Assembly: GCF_900109165.1 (NCBI RefSeq)
Contig: NZ_FNZF01000001.1
Coordinates: forward strand, 797,376 to 861,375
Source of the DNA: Bhargavaea ginsengi
GTDB lineage: Bacteria > Bacillota > Bacilli > Bacillales_A > Planococcaceae
DNA: 64,000 nt
Reading direction: 5' to 3'
In this document: positions 42,400-51,852 of the stretch, in pieces
Layout: each line of letters begins with the position of its first letter
Numbering within the stretch: position 1 is the stretch's first letter
The notes under the pieces: generated by a model
Seen by the model: the letters and a program-made list of their open reading frames with translations, nothing else
What the model was told of the DNA's origin: nothing
Databases searched by the model: none
Made by a program: the position numbers and the translations under genes

Positions 42400-43518
42400 T
42401 TAATTACCTTCTTTCGCATATAATATCTGGTACTCATTAATGATTTTCTCCGTTGAATAATTCTCTTTAATTCTGTTATGGGCTTTAAATCCCAGCTCTT
42501 TTCTTTCAGCGGACGAAAGATTGTATAATGTTAACATTGCAGACACCAAATCAGGGATTATGTTTTCAAATGTGGGAATAACTATTCCAGTTCGACCAAT
42601 TATCTCTTTATTATCACCTACATTAGTTGCAATACAAGGAACTTCCATTGTCATTGCCTCTCCTAATACATTGGCAAATCCTTCGCTTTTAGAAGGGAGT
42701 ATGAAAACATCTAAAATTCTCATTATTTCAGGTATGTTGGATTGATGCCCTAAAAGATACACGTTCCTTATTTTAAGCTCTTCTAATAAACTTTTGATTT
42801 TTTCATTACTTTCCTCAAGGCCATTTCCAACTAGAACTAAAGAGGTATCATTTGATTTTTGAAATTCTCCAAATGCACGGATTAATACCTCTTGATTCTT
42901 TATTGGATGAAAACGCCCCACATGTCCAAATATAAACTGTCCATTAACTCCATATTTTTCTTTAAGTTGCTCTTTAGTAGTTTGAGATAAATGATTATCT
43001 AATTCAAAACCATTTTGTATGACCTTTATTTTCTTTGGACTATATCCTATTTTAAGGTGAGATTTTGCAGCTGCTTTTGATCCGCAAATTATTGCATTAG
43101 GAATATTTGATAGCAAACCACAGATTCTAGCGATTAATATAGTAGTACTTTTATCAACTCCTTTAATTAAGGTACTATGCCTTATATTCCAAATTAGTTT
43201 GCGTTTCGGCATCAGTAATTTAATGAAAATTCCAATAAAGTCAGCATGATACATCCATGTTTGAATTATTTTTGGGTCTTCCTTCTTTATTATAGAAATC
43301 AATTTTACAAACTTTGAAATAAGATTATTTTTTGAGATATTTAGAGCATAAACTCTTATACCTTGTTTAGTTAATTTGTCACCGTAGAACCCAAAGTCAC
43401 TTAAGGAAATTATTGTATTTTCATATTTACTATCCATCTTGGATACCAACTTAAATAAAGTTTTTTCAGCTCCACCACTACCCAACCCTGTTATTATATG
43501 ACAAATTTTCACACTCAT
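42400..43518 (-). CDS. GT4-family glycosyltransferase
   Basis: A 372-residue GT-B protein. The N-terminus reads [21 protein letters not shown], typical of GT4. [19 protein letters not shown] near 193-211 binds the sugar nucleotide and [25 protein letters not shown] near 276-300 is the EX7E region. It overlaps the next GT4 gene by 4 bp. AT-rich; the acceptor and donor are unknown. Confidence 0.9.
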   Translation of the reverse strand: MSVKICHIITGLGSGGAEKTLFKLVSKMDSKYENTIISLSDFGFYGDKLTKQGIRVYALNISKNNLISKFVKLISIIKKEDPKIIQTWMYHADFIGIFIKLLMPKRKLIWNIRHSTLIKGVDKSTTILIARICGLLSNIPNAIICGSKAAAKSHLKIGYSPKKIKVIQNGFELDNHLSQTTKEQLKEKYGVNGQFIFGHVGRFHPIKNQEVLIRAFGEFQKSNDTSLVLVGNGLEESNEKIKSLLEELKIRNVYLLGHQSNIPEIMRILDVFILPSKSEGFANVLGEAMTMEVPCIATNVGDNKEIIGRTGIVIPTFENIIPDLVSAMLTLYNLSSAERKELGFKAHNRIKENYSTEKIINEYQILYAKEGN

Positions 43519-44639
43519 GATCTATTTTCTCCGGGATTAGCGAGTCGAGAGTAAATTTCAATGTACCGATTTACATTCTTCTGAAGATCATAATTATCTT
43601 TCAAAGTATTACGAGCTTCTTTTTTCATTTTGGTGAGCCTTTCCCTATTTTCACTTACATAAGTTATTTTATCTATTAAATCATTAACATTCTCACTTTC
43701 GAATAACAGACCATTATTATTATTATTTATTAAATCAATGTTCCCGCCTACATTACTCGCAATAATAATTCTCTCAGTTGCCATTGCTTCAAGCAAAGCA
43801 TTAGAGATACCCTCATATCTAGAAGGTAAAAGAAAAACATCTGAACTGTTTAATAAAGATAAGATATCATTTTGTTTTCCTATATATTTGATATTATCTT
43901 TTTGAATCCCTTTTAGGAGAATTCTTTCTTTCCCTTCTCCTGCAATTACCAATTGATTTCTTTGCTTGAAATCATCACTTAGAGCCTCCCAGGCGCTTAA
44001 CAGAACATCTATTCCCTTTATCTTTTCTAACCTGCCTATATAAACAAATTTAAAAATCTCATTTGGACTAGCATTGTTAGAGTAAAAGTTATTAAAATCT
44101 ATCCCATTGGGAAGAAAAACAATTTTATTTTGTTCTATTTCACTATCTAATAAGTCCTTTTCGATAGATTTACTAATAGCGATAAACAGATCAAGGTGCT
44201 TTTTTAGAAAGTCCACTTTCATTTCGCCTATTTTACCTGACTTTCTCATTCTTACTATTTCACAACCATCTTTGCCGCCTCCTCCTGCTATTTTAGCAAT
44301 GGAAGGTATCTTGAAAAACTTACTAATAAAGGCTGCGGAAATACCAGGAGCACTTAATGCATGTGCATGAACAATATCAATATTTGCTTTGTTTTCCCTC
44401 ACATATTTCAGTACTTTTATTAAATAAATAAGAGGTGCCAACTTACTATTTTTGGAGACCTTAAATCTGACTACATTAATTCCCTCTATTTTTTCTTTTG
44501 CTAGCAACCCTTCATGCCACCTTGTGAGCACTGTTACATCGTTACCCTTTTCAATCAACTTTTTTGATAACCTCTGCGCTTGTCTTTCTGCTCCACCTAC
44601 TAAAGGATGAAAGCTTGAAATCAACATAACAATTCTCAA
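43515..44639 (-). CDS. GT4-family glycosyltransferase
   Basis: A 374-residue GT-B protein beginning MRIVMLISSFHPLVGGAERQAQRLSKKL. Donor-domain motifs are FVYIGRLEKIKGIDVLLSAW near 202-221 and LPSRYEGISNALLEAMATERIIIAS near 283-307. An unusual GGGGKDGCE loop near 121-129 follows the acceptor domain. It shares overall plan with the gene downstream but not close sequence. AT-rich like its neighbours. Confidence 0.9.
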   Translation of the reverse strand: MRIVMLISSFHPLVGGAERQAQRLSKKLIEKGNDVTVLTRWHEGLLAKEKIEGINVVRFKVSKNSKLAPLIYLIKVLKYVRENKANIDIVHAHALSAPGISAAFISKFFKIPSIAKIAGGGGKDGCEIVRMRKSGKIGEMKVDFLKKHLDLFIAISKSIEKDLLDSEIEQNKIVFLPNGIDFNNFYSNNASPNEIFKFVYIGRLEKIKGIDVLLSAWEALSDDFKQRNQLVIAGEGKERILLKGIQKDNIKYIGKQNDILSLLNSSDVFLLPSRYEGISNALLEAMATERIIIASNVGGNIDLINNNNNGLLFESENVNDLIDKITYVSENRERLTKMKKEARNTLKDNYDLQKNVNRYIEIYSRLANPGENRS

Positions 44640-44643
44640 ATAA

Positions 44644-45147
44644 TCAACCCCAAAAATATTTTGTTAAATATTCTTTCTTTGATTCGTTAAAGTTTTCAGG
44701 AAAAATCGTTCTGTTCTTCTCACTACGCTCAATATATTCTTCTAATGTCATAATCACTCTAGCAGGACTACCGACTGCAACGCTATTCCCAGGAATATCT
44801 TTAGTGACTATTGATCCTGCACCAACAACAGTATTTTCCCCAATTTTTACACCTGGCATTATTATAGTATCTATACCGATAAAACAATTGTTGCCTATAT
44901 CTATTTTACCGTATTTTTTTATATGCTTATATTGTGGGTTATCTCTAAAAACCCAGGTTCCCCCATCATGGGTTACAAATTTAACTCCACTGGTTATCGT
45001 GCATCTATCACCAATTTTTATTAGGTAAGGTTCGCTTCCAAAATTCGGCTTCCCCAAAATTCTGCAATTACTCCCCAATTGCAATCCATTTCTAATTGCC
45101 TTGTTTAACAACAAATTGTTTATATACCTCTTTAGGACACCCAACAT
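44644..45147 (-). CDS. Hexapeptide-repeat acetyltransferase (LbetaH), copy 1
   Basis: A 167-residue left-handed beta-helix protein with ITSGVKFVTHDGGTWVFRDNPQYKHIKKYGKIDIGNNCFIGIDTIIMPGVKIGENTVVGAGSIVTKDIPGNSVAVGSPARVI, the maltose/xenobiotic O-acetyltransferase pattern with catalytic His in THDGG. Strongly similar to the next gene, so the two are likely tandem paralogues. It probably decorates the polysaccharide repeat. Confidence 0.9.
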   Translation of the reverse strand: MLGVLKRYINNLLLNKAIRNGLQLGSNCRILGKPNFGSEPYLIKIGDRCTITSGVKFVTHDGGTWVFRDNPQYKHIKKYGKIDIGNNCFIGIDTIIMPGVKIGENTVVGAGSIVTKDIPGNSVAVGSPARVIMTLEEYIERSEKNRTIFPENFNESKKEYLTKYFWG

Positions 45148-45188
45148 AAAAGCTTTTCCTCTTTTCTTTTATTAGTCACCTATTATTA

Positions 45189-45719
45189 TTATTTAAGATT
45201 ATCTAAAAGGAATTTTTTCTTCTCTGTATAGTTCATGTGTTTGGTATAATGGGCGTTTTGCAAAACTTTCTCTTCGTAATCGCTTATATTTTTTATAACC
45301 TTCGCTGGCACCCCTGCAACAATACTATTCGGAGGGACGTCCCTGGTTACAACAGACCCTGCTGCAACTATTGAATTCCTTCCTATTTTTACATTAGGCA
45401 TAATTATAGAATTAATTCCTATAAAACAATTATCTTGGATCATGATTCTTCCGAATACATCAATTTTTGGGTGTTTATCTCTTAAAACCCATACCCCGCC
45501 ATCATGAGTAACAAATTGAACATTAGCACCCACAGTTACGTGATTACCAATCTCAATTAAATACGGCTCAGAACCAAATTTCGCATTTTCAATTCTACAG
45601 TTCTCTCCAATTTTAACTCCTAATTTCTTTAGGTTGTTTTCCCTATCTTTATAGACCAAACTTGCGTACTCTTTTCTATCTATTTTTTTAAGAATTTTAA
45701 AATAAATCTTCTTAATCAT
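45189..45719 (-). CDS. Hexapeptide-repeat acetyltransferase (LbetaH), copy 2
   Basis: A 176-residue paralogue of the previous gene: the block from FVTHDGGVWVLRDKHPKIDVFGRI to IMPNVKIGRNSIVAAGSVVTRDVPPNSIVAGVPAKVI lines up with it nearly position by position. The N-terminal 35 residues differ (basic, MIKKIYFKILKKIDRKEY). Its start overlaps the flippase stop by 4 bp. Two acetyltransferases suggest two acetylation sites or two sugars. Confidence 0.9.
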   Translation of the reverse strand: MIKKIYFKILKKIDRKEYASLVYKDRENNLKKLGVKIGENCRIENAKFGSEPYLIEIGNHVTVGANVQFVTHDGGVWVLRDKHPKIDVFGRIMIQDNCFIGINSIIMPNVKIGRNSIVAAGSVVTRDVPPNSIVAGVPAKVIKNISDYEEKVLQNAHYTKHMNYTEKKKFLLDNLK

Positions 45720-47221
45720 TTTTTACCTCTTTTATATATTTTTAGATTTATACCCATAAATCTACTCATTATTAAAGTAATTAGAGAAATTATAATAAAG
45801 CCTAATATTATTTCCACTGTTTGACTATTATATTCATAACCATATTCTTTGTATATATATGCTATTGATAATATTATTAACAAATTAACAAGTGCTTTAC
45901 ATGAAATGATTATTGTATTTCTGTGGGTAGCAATAATATTCTTCTTTATTAAATAAATCAATGTTAAAGATGCATTTATTAAAATACTAATAGATGTTGC
46001 CAAGGCTATTCCGACATGTCCCAATCCCATGAAAATTCCCAAGAAGACATTCAATGCAACGTTAATTAATAATGAAACTAATGCAGTTATCAATGGTAAT
46101 TTTGTATTACCCGCTGCATAACAAACTTTATTAAATACTTCTTTAATTACCCAAAATAGCATTCCTGCTGAATAAGCAACTAATGCACTTGAAATCATAT
46201 CAACTCCATTTTCTGTAAAAGATCCACGGTTATACAGCATATCAACCAGATCTTCGCTATATAGTAAAAAGAATACAATAAAAGGGCTAATCATAAATGA
46301 TAAATAATTAAGTTGTTTTTCAATCAATCCGTAAAACATTGATTTATCTTTTTTATAGTATAATGAGAGATTTGTAAATAAGACATTGGTTACTACTAAA
46401 ATTATAATATTAAGAGGAAGGTTTCTTAGTAAACTGGAATAATGTAGAGCTGTTATACTTCCTTCTTCTAGAAAAGAAGCAACACTTTTATCTGCAATTA
46501 GAGTCAATTGTGCTACGACACTACCAAAGAGGACGTATTTAGACATGTTAAGAAACTTAAGTATTTTTTCTTTGTTGGCCTTATGGGCCGTATGTTCAAT
46601 TGGTTTTGGGACTTTTTTAAGTAGGATATAATTTGCTAAAATAACTTGCGTAACTGCTCCTAGAATAAACCCTAAAAGTATTGACCAGATTCCTAGTTTT
46701 TCATAAAACAACAAAATAAATAATACAATTACAAAATTGTTTATAATTATTGCCGTCTCTGCAGTTCTATAAATTCTTGCAGCCTGCAAAAAACCTATTG
46801 TAATTGAAAAATAAGCATATAAAAATACAAGTACGGATAAGGTTTTAAGAAACTTATTTGAGAGATTAAATGTTTCTGTATCTAATCCTAGCGCAAACAC
46901 CTTCAAAATCCATTCGGAAAAAACAAATACAATAACACTGGTTATAAATGCAATAAAAAGGATAAATCTTTTTAAGTTCCTATAGTCATTTATTGCAACG
47001 CTGGGGTTTTCTATAATGTTCTCTGAAAATATAGGTGCGAAAGTTGTTCTAATACTAGTACTGAAAATAGAAAATATAATTGTTGTAAGCGATAATGCTA
47101 AAAACAGTGCATCGGTTTCAAAGTTAAAACCCACTGTATTTGTTATCAGGATATCTCTTAAAAAACCTAATCCCTTTCCGATTAAAGAAAGTATCAACAC
47201 TATAACAATTGTTTTTTTCAT
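45716..47221 (-). CDS. MurJ/Wzx-type lipid-linked oligosaccharide flippase
   Basis: This ~501-residue MATE/MOP-fold protein has about 14 helices. The opening MKKTIVIVLILSLIGKGLGFLRDILITNTVG is the MVIN/MurJ pattern (K-x-G-F-x-R-D). Later NKVCYAAGNTKLPLITALVSLLINVALNVFLG near 370-400 is also MurJ-like. In this position it most likely flips the undecaprenyl-linked EPS repeat unit. The start is set at the Met of this motif; the frame is open 16 codons further up to an ATG at 47269. Very AT-rich. Confidence 0.88.
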   Translation of the reverse strand: MKKTIVIVLILSLIGKGLGFLRDILITNTVGFNFETDALFLALSLTTIIFSIFSTSIRTTFAPIFSENIIENPSVAINDYRNLKRFILFIAFITSVIVFVFSEWILKVFALGLDTETFNLSNKFLKTLSVLVFLYAYFSITIGFLQAARIYRTAETAIIINNFVIVLFILLFYEKLGIWSILLGFILGAVTQVILANYILLKKVPKPIEHTAHKANKEKILKFLNMSKYVLFGSVVAQLTLIADKSVASFLEEGSITALHYSSLLRNLPLNIIILVVTNVLFTNLSLYYKKDKSMFYGLIEKQLNYLSFMISPFIVFFLLYSEDLVDMLYNRGSFTENGVDMISSALVAYSAGMLFWVIKEVFNKVCYAAGNTKLPLITALVSLLINVALNVFLGIFMGLGHVGIALATSISILINASLTLIYLIKKNIIATHRNTIIISCKALVNLLIILSIAYIYKEYGYEYNSQTVEIILGFIIISLITLIMSRFMGINLKIYKRGKK

Positions 47222-47282
47222 TGCAATCTTCCAAACTACATTGGTTATTTGGTATTGTCGCAGTTCCATTCCACTATAATTT

Positions 47283-49124
47283 CTAAGAAAGTCCTACCGT
47301 TGTAAGTGACTTCTCCGGAGATTTTGGTACTTTCCTGTTAGCCAATGATATAAGTGTTTGTTTAAGTTCATCCTCATTCATATTTGGTAATTTAGTCAAG
47401 ACATATTGTTGCTCTGATTGACCAATTGGAGTAGCACGCCCAATATGGATTTTAGGGAAAACCTGCTCCTGTTGTATTTCAGAAGAGTCCAGTAGTTCTT
47501 CAAAAAGCTTTTCCCCCGGGCGAATCCCAGAGTAGGTGATACCAATTTCTTCTACGTCATACCCAGACAGCTTAATTAGGTTTTTGGCAAGGTCAACAAT
47601 TTTCACTGGTTCTCCCATGTCTAGAACAAAAACTTCTCCACCGCTAGCTAGCGTACCAGCCTGAATGACAAGCCTAGAAGCTTCGGGAATTGTCATGAAA
47701 TAACGGGTCATACGCTCATCAGTGACTGTCACCGGCCCACCAGCTGCAATCTGCTTTTTAAAGAGCGGTACGACAGATCCCCGGGATCCGAGCACGTTAC
47801 CGAAGCGAACAGCTGCGAACTTAGTCTTACTAGTCTTAGCAAGATTTTGGACGACCATCTCCGCAAAACGTTTAGTCGCGCCCATGACATTTGGCGGGTT
47901 TACAGCCTTGTCAGTCGAGACTAGGACGAAGTGGCCAACACCGAAAGTGTCCGCAGCTTCTGCGACGTTCTTTGTTCCGAAGATGTTATTCTTAACCGCT
48001 TCAAACGGGTTTGCTTCCATTAGTGGGACGTGCTTGTGAGCAGCGGCGTGATAGATCACATCTGGTGTATGTTCAGCGACAATATCAAAAATTCGATTCC
48101 GATCCTGTACATCTGCGATGATTGGGACGATTTCGGTCTCGGATTGTTTATATCCACGTAGTTCGCGGTCTATAAGATAAATTGAGTTCTCTCCATGTCC
48201 TAATAGAAGCAACTTCTTCGGCTTAAACTTGATGACCTGACGGCAGATTTCCGATCCAATCGAGCCCCCCGCTCCGGTGACGAGAATCGTTTTCTTCTCA
48301 AGTTTGTCTGCGATGGCCTTCATATCGAGTTCAACTTCTTCTCGGCCGAGGAGGTCTTCGATCTTTACGTCTCTGATATCATTCACAGACACTTTGCCTG
48401 TCATGACGTCTTCAATCCGCGGAATCGTCTGTGTACGAGATCCGGTGTCTACACAAGTCTTAGTGAGTTCTGCCATCTCCGTCTTGGACATCGATGGAAT
48501 TGCGATGACAATGTTTTCAATGTTATGGGCTTTGACGAGATGTGGAATATCTTTTGATCCTCCAGCAACGTTCACTCCATAGATATCTAGATGTTGCTTA
48601 TTCTTGTCATCGTCAACAAACAGAACTGGCATGAGTCCATTCTGTGGGTTCTGCTTCATTTGGCGGACGACCATTGTGCCGGCCTGTCCCGCGCCGACCA
48701 CCATTGTGCGTCTACCGCCGAGCTTAAGCCGCTTAGTGATTGAGTCACGATGTATCCGCCACATAAACCGTGAACCGCCAATCAATAGCATGTGGAGCAT
48801 CCACGTGATGGCAAGAACACGCACATAGATGTCCTGAAGACCAATGAGCTGCACAACCGCGACCGTCGCGATTGAAATTGTCACCGCCTTAAAGATCGCC
48901 TTGAGTTCACCGATTGAAGCATATGCCCATGCCTTCCGGTACAACCCGTAGTAGGACGCAGTCAGATGGTGTGCGATGAAGATCGTCAGCGCACTGAGGA
49001 GAAGAGTTTTGGATTCCAGGACATCCGCGGCCGGATGCAGGATGAGGAAACTTACATAGATAGAAAAAAAGACAATGCAGGAGTCGATGATCGCGAGTAA
49101 GAGCAAGCGTTTCGGGTGCGCCAT
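47283..49124 (-). CDS. Membrane-bound UDP-GlcNAc 4,6-dehydratase (CapD/EpsC/PglF type)
   Basis: A ~613-residue protein: four N-terminal helices (about 5-110), a CoA-binding-like Rossmann domain (MVVGAGQAGTMVVRQ near 140), and a C-terminal SDR domain with ILVTGAGGSIGSEICRQ near 285-301, STDKAVNPPNVMGATKRFAEM near 405-425 (the Met-Lys form of the Tyr-Lys pair seen in PglF), and IRPGEKLFEELL near 555. It starts the bacillosamine route by making the 4-keto-6-deoxy sugar. The ATG at 49122-49124 follows GAAAGGAG. GC content is visibly higher than in the cassette beside it. Confidence 0.93.
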   Translation of the reverse strand: MAHPKRLLLLAIIDSCIVFFSIYVSFLILHPAADVLESKTLLLSALTIFIAHHLTASYYGLYRKAWAYASIGELKAIFKAVTISIATVAVVQLIGLQDIYVRVLAITWMLHMLLIGGSRFMWRIHRDSITKRLKLGGRRTMVVGAGQAGTMVVRQMKQNPQNGLMPVLFVDDDKNKQHLDIYGVNVAGGSKDIPHLVKAHNIENIVIAIPSMSKTEMAELTKTCVDTGSRTQTIPRIEDVMTGKVSVNDIRDVKIEDLLGREEVELDMKAIADKLEKKTILVTGAGGSIGSEICRQVIKFKPKKLLLLGHGENSIYLIDRELRGYKQSETEIVPIIADVQDRNRIFDIVAEHTPDVIYHAAAHKHVPLMEANPFEAVKNNIFGTKNVAEAADTFGVGHFVLVSTDKAVNPPNVMGATKRFAEMVVQNLAKTSKTKFAAVRFGNVLGSRGSVVPLFKKQIAAGGPVTVTDERMTRYFMTIPEASRLVIQAGTLASGGEVFVLDMGEPVKIVDLAKNLIKLSGYDVEEIGITYSGIRPGEKLFEELLDSSEIQQEQVFPKIHIGRATPIGQSEQQYVLTKLPNMNEDELKQTLISLANRKVPKSPEKSLTTVGLS

Positions 49125-49403
49125 TTGTCCAACTCCTTTCAAAATAGTTGTTTAAGAAATTGCTGGTAGATTAGTCAAGAAAAGTATAACGGAAATCTAC
49201 TAATTCGCACTCATATTACGGGAAATGTTGTCAAAACTTAATATGGCGTTAACAGAGCATTCGACAGCATATTTGCGTTTATGAACAATTGGTAAGATAT
49301 CCGTGATTTTTATAAGTCTATTCTACTAGATTTAGAGGACGTGACTATTATACTCTATATTACCTTTATATTGGAAGGAAATTATCTTCCTAAAATATCC
49401 TAT
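49125..49403 (-). promoter_or_regulatory. Long leader between the regulatory genes and capD, likely internal promoter or RNA element
   Basis: This is the only large gap inside the EPS locus (279 bp). On the minus strand a TATAAT lies at 49347-49352, and a weak GGAAG/CTTCC hairpin near 49375-49393 follows the phosphatase stop. Several AT-rich inverted repeats remain unexplained. In Bacillus subtilis the EAR antitermination RNA sits at the matching place, upstream of epsC; I could not confirm an EAR fold by eye. Confidence 0.4.
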
Positions 49404-50171
49404 TTATCCGAAGATAAACCACCTTTTCTTTGGCGTTGGGTCAGCCGGCTCCAGAACAACCAGGTCACGATGTTCTAGAACTCGAGCATTGTTCTCCAGC
49501 AGGATATCAACGCAATCTGCATGCCCCCGTTTTTCGAGGAAGCTGAGTCCTTTATCGAAGAAGAAATTCCGTTTCTTCAGATCATGCGCATCTGATCCGT
49601 ACAGATGGATCAGGTTTGCATCAATGAGTTGAAGCGCTATATCGCGGACGTCAGTTCCAAACTTTCCGGCTAAGCTTCCCGCTGTGACTTGCGCCAGTGC
49701 ACCGTGATTAATGAGCTTAGCAAGGCGTGATGGCTTGTCGAGGATTGCCCGGTTTCGTTCCGGATGGACAATAACCGGAAGGATGTCTCGGGACAAGAGA
49801 TCATGAATCACTGATGTTGTATTGCCCGGGATGCCCGAAGAAGGCAGTTCAAGCAACAAATACTTGGAGCCGGCAAGTGTGAGAAACTCTCCTCTGTCAA
49901 AGCGTTCAATAATGTCATCTGTTACGCGAACCTCATGGCCGGGATGAAGTTTGACCGAGATACCGGCATTCTTGATTTCTTTTTCTAATTTCAGTAACCG
50001 CTGGTAGATGGCTTCTTTAGTCGCATTAAATTGCGGATGCCGTGCATGCGGAGTCGCCGTAATATCAGTGATCCCTTCCATTTCAGCATGCCGGAGCATT
50101 TGCAGTGCATCCTCCAAGGCTGCAGGACCATCGTCCAAGTCATATAAGATATGTGCATGTGTGTCGATCAA
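49404..50171 (-). CDS. Polysaccharide tyrosine-protein phosphatase (CpsB/CapC/YwqE, PHP type)
   Basis: A 255-residue PHP-fold phosphatase. Metal ligands are IDTHAHILYDLDDGP near residues 2-16, TATPHARHPQF near 43-53, HPGHEVRV, VIVHPERNRAIL near 133-144 and LYGSDAHDL near 195-203. It removes phosphate from the tyrosine cluster of the adjacent kinase and so tunes chain length. The TTG at 50169-50171 is taken as start since it follows GGGAGGG and gives the normal length; a longer frame has no support. Confidence 0.92.
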   Translation of the reverse strand: MIDTHAHILYDLDDGPAALEDALQMLRHAEMEGITDITATPHARHPQFNATKEAIYQRLLKLEKEIKNAGISVKLHPGHEVRVTDDIIERFDRGEFLTLAGSKYLLLELPSSGIPGNTTSVIHDLLSRDILPVIVHPERNRAILDKPSRLAKLINHGALAQVTAGSLAGKFGTDVRDIALQLIDANLIHLYGSDAHDLKKRNFFFDKGLSFLEKRGHADCVDILLENNARVLEHRDLVVLEPADPTPKKRWFIFG

Positions 50172-50227
50172 CCTAAATCCCTCCCCAGTCCATAAATAGG
50201 AAGAGAGTAAGAGGGCCAATAGTCCCC

Positions 50228-50947
50228 TTACTCTCCCGAGCCGTAGTAATGATAGTAATAATGGTCCTTGCCCAGCTTGAAGTTGTTCAGGACTGCGCCG
50301 AGGATGCGTGATTTCGACGCATCCAGTAGTTCTTTTGCTTTATTCGCATTGTCTTTTTCAGTTTCACCGGTGTTAATGACGAAGACAGTACCATCACATT
50401 TATTAGCTAGAATCTGAGCATCTGTCACGGATAGGACGGGCGGAGCGTCAAAGATGACCAGTTCATATTGGGACGAAATGTAGTCCATGAACTGATGCAT
50501 TGTCTCTGAGCCGAGTAGTTCTGCCGGATTTGGCGGAATCGGCCCACTCGTCATGACATGCAGGTTTGGAGAGAATTCCGTCTCCCGGATGACCGTTTCA
50601 GGGGTTTCCTGGCGTGTAAGCACGTTGGACAGACCCTGTGTATTCGATAGGTGGAACGTGTAGTGGACAGTCGGCTTACGCATATCTCCATCAACGAGGA
50701 GCACCTTCTGGCCGTCCTGGGCAAACAGCATCGCCATGTTTGCGGACACAGTCGACTTGCCCTCTCCCGGAGAAGCGGAGGTGAACAAAATGGTCTTCAG
50801 GTCTCCCGCAGGTACAGAGAAGTTAATGTTTGTCCGTAGCGTCCGGAATTGTTCGGATACGATCGACTTCGGACTTGCATGTACGACGAGCTTACGCGCG
50901 CGCTGCTCGAGTTGCTGTTTCTTGCGGTTCTTTTTTCGGATGGCCAT
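50228..50947 (-). CDS. Capsular tyrosine kinase (CpsD/CapB/YwqD)
   Basis: A 239-residue BY-kinase: Walker A ASPGEGKSTVSANMA near 58-72, Walker A' LLVDGDMRKPT near 82-92 and Walker B LVIFDAPPVL near 158-167. The C-terminal tyrosine cluster reads DHYYYHYYGSGE. A basic N-terminus (MAIRKKNRKKQQ) precedes. It works with the chain-length protein encoded just upstream, with 4 bp between them. Confidence 0.95.
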   Translation of the reverse strand: MAIRKKNRKKQQLEQRARKLVVHASPKSIVSEQFRTLRTNINFSVPAGDLKTILFTSASPGEGKSTVSANMAMLFAQDGQKVLLVDGDMRKPTVHYTFHLSNTQGLSNVLTRQETPETVIRETEFSPNLHVMTSGPIPPNPAELLGSETMHQFMDYISSQYELVIFDAPPVLSVTDAQILANKCDGTVFVINTGETEKDNANKAKELLDASKSRILGAVLNNFKLGKDHYYYHYYGSGE

Positions 50948-50951
50948 GGGT

Positions 50952-51677
50952 TCACCTCCTCTTTCTGCGGTTTCTGACGATGTTGTCCAGGTTGACGTCT
51001 GAATCAGGGATTGGACTAATCAGGCCGAGGATCGGCATGTCGAGCAGTTCTTCGACATCTCGTTCGTTCTTGATCGAAGTATCCAGGTATTCCAGCAGAA
51101 ACGCAATGCCTACACCGATCATGAGACCGATGACTGCTCCGATGGCCATATTCAGCATCGGATCCGGCTTTACTGGAGCTGGGTTCTCTCCCACGACCGC
51201 CGGTGACAGGATGTTGACGTTGTCGACATTCATCAATTGAGGGATTTCTTCCTCAAATACTTCAGCAGTTGTGTTAGCGATATCCGCTGCACGGTGAGGT
51301 TCCGGATCCTGAACAGTGACATTGAGGACCTGCGAGTTCTCAGCGCTGTTTACCGTGATTTTCTGTGTAAGCTGCGACGGAGTCATATCCAATGTCAGCC
51401 GTTCAATCACTTTTTCCAGAATTGCAGGGCTTTTGATGATGACATTGTATGTATTGATGAGCTGCAGGTTCGTCTGGATTTCCTGAGATGTGAACTGTTC
51501 TTGCTCCTGTTGCGTCTGGTTCACGAGAATCTGAGTCGATGATTGATAGATCGGTGTCATCAACAGATAGCTCACCACGCCTGCGATCGTCAATGCGAGA
51601 ATCATACACGTCAGAATCAGTGCCAGGCGCTTTTTTAACGTTTTGAACAAATCTTGCAGACTGATCGTTTCTTCCAT
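50952..51677 (-). CDS. Chain-length determinant / kinase modulator (Wzz, CapA/YwqC type)
   Basis: A 241-residue protein with two helices (about 18-38 and 173-193) flanking an extracytoplasmic Wzz domain (MTPIYQSSTQILVNQTQ near 42-58), a proline-rich APVKPDPMLN before helix 2, and a cytosolic tail that activates the kinase. First gene of the EPS operon; an extended -10 (TGC-TATACT, 51732-51737 on the minus strand) lies 55 bp upstream. Confidence 0.93.
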   Translation of the reverse strand: MEETISLQDLFKTLKKRLALILTCMILALTIAGVVSYLLMTPIYQSSTQILVNQTQQEQEQFTSQEIQTNLQLINTYNVIIKSPAILEKVIERLTLDMTPSQLTQKITVNSAENSQVLNVTVQDPEPHRAADIANTTAEVFEEEIPQLMNVDNVNILSPAVVGENPAPVKPDPMLNMAIGAVIGLMIGVGIAFLLEYLDTSIKNERDVEELLDMPILGLISPIPDSDVNLDNIVRNRRKRR

Positions 51678-51852
51678 TCATGCGGCCCCTTTATGTAAAT
51701 ACAGTGTATTTTAATTTCCAATTATTCTCCGAGTATAGCATAATTTCATTTCAAAATGTGACAAATTCTGCATTAAGATATGGTAAACTGATACGCAGTA
51801 GAAAATCGGGAGAATCGACCTGCCCGATTGGAATTCGGAGGGAGCCAGAACT

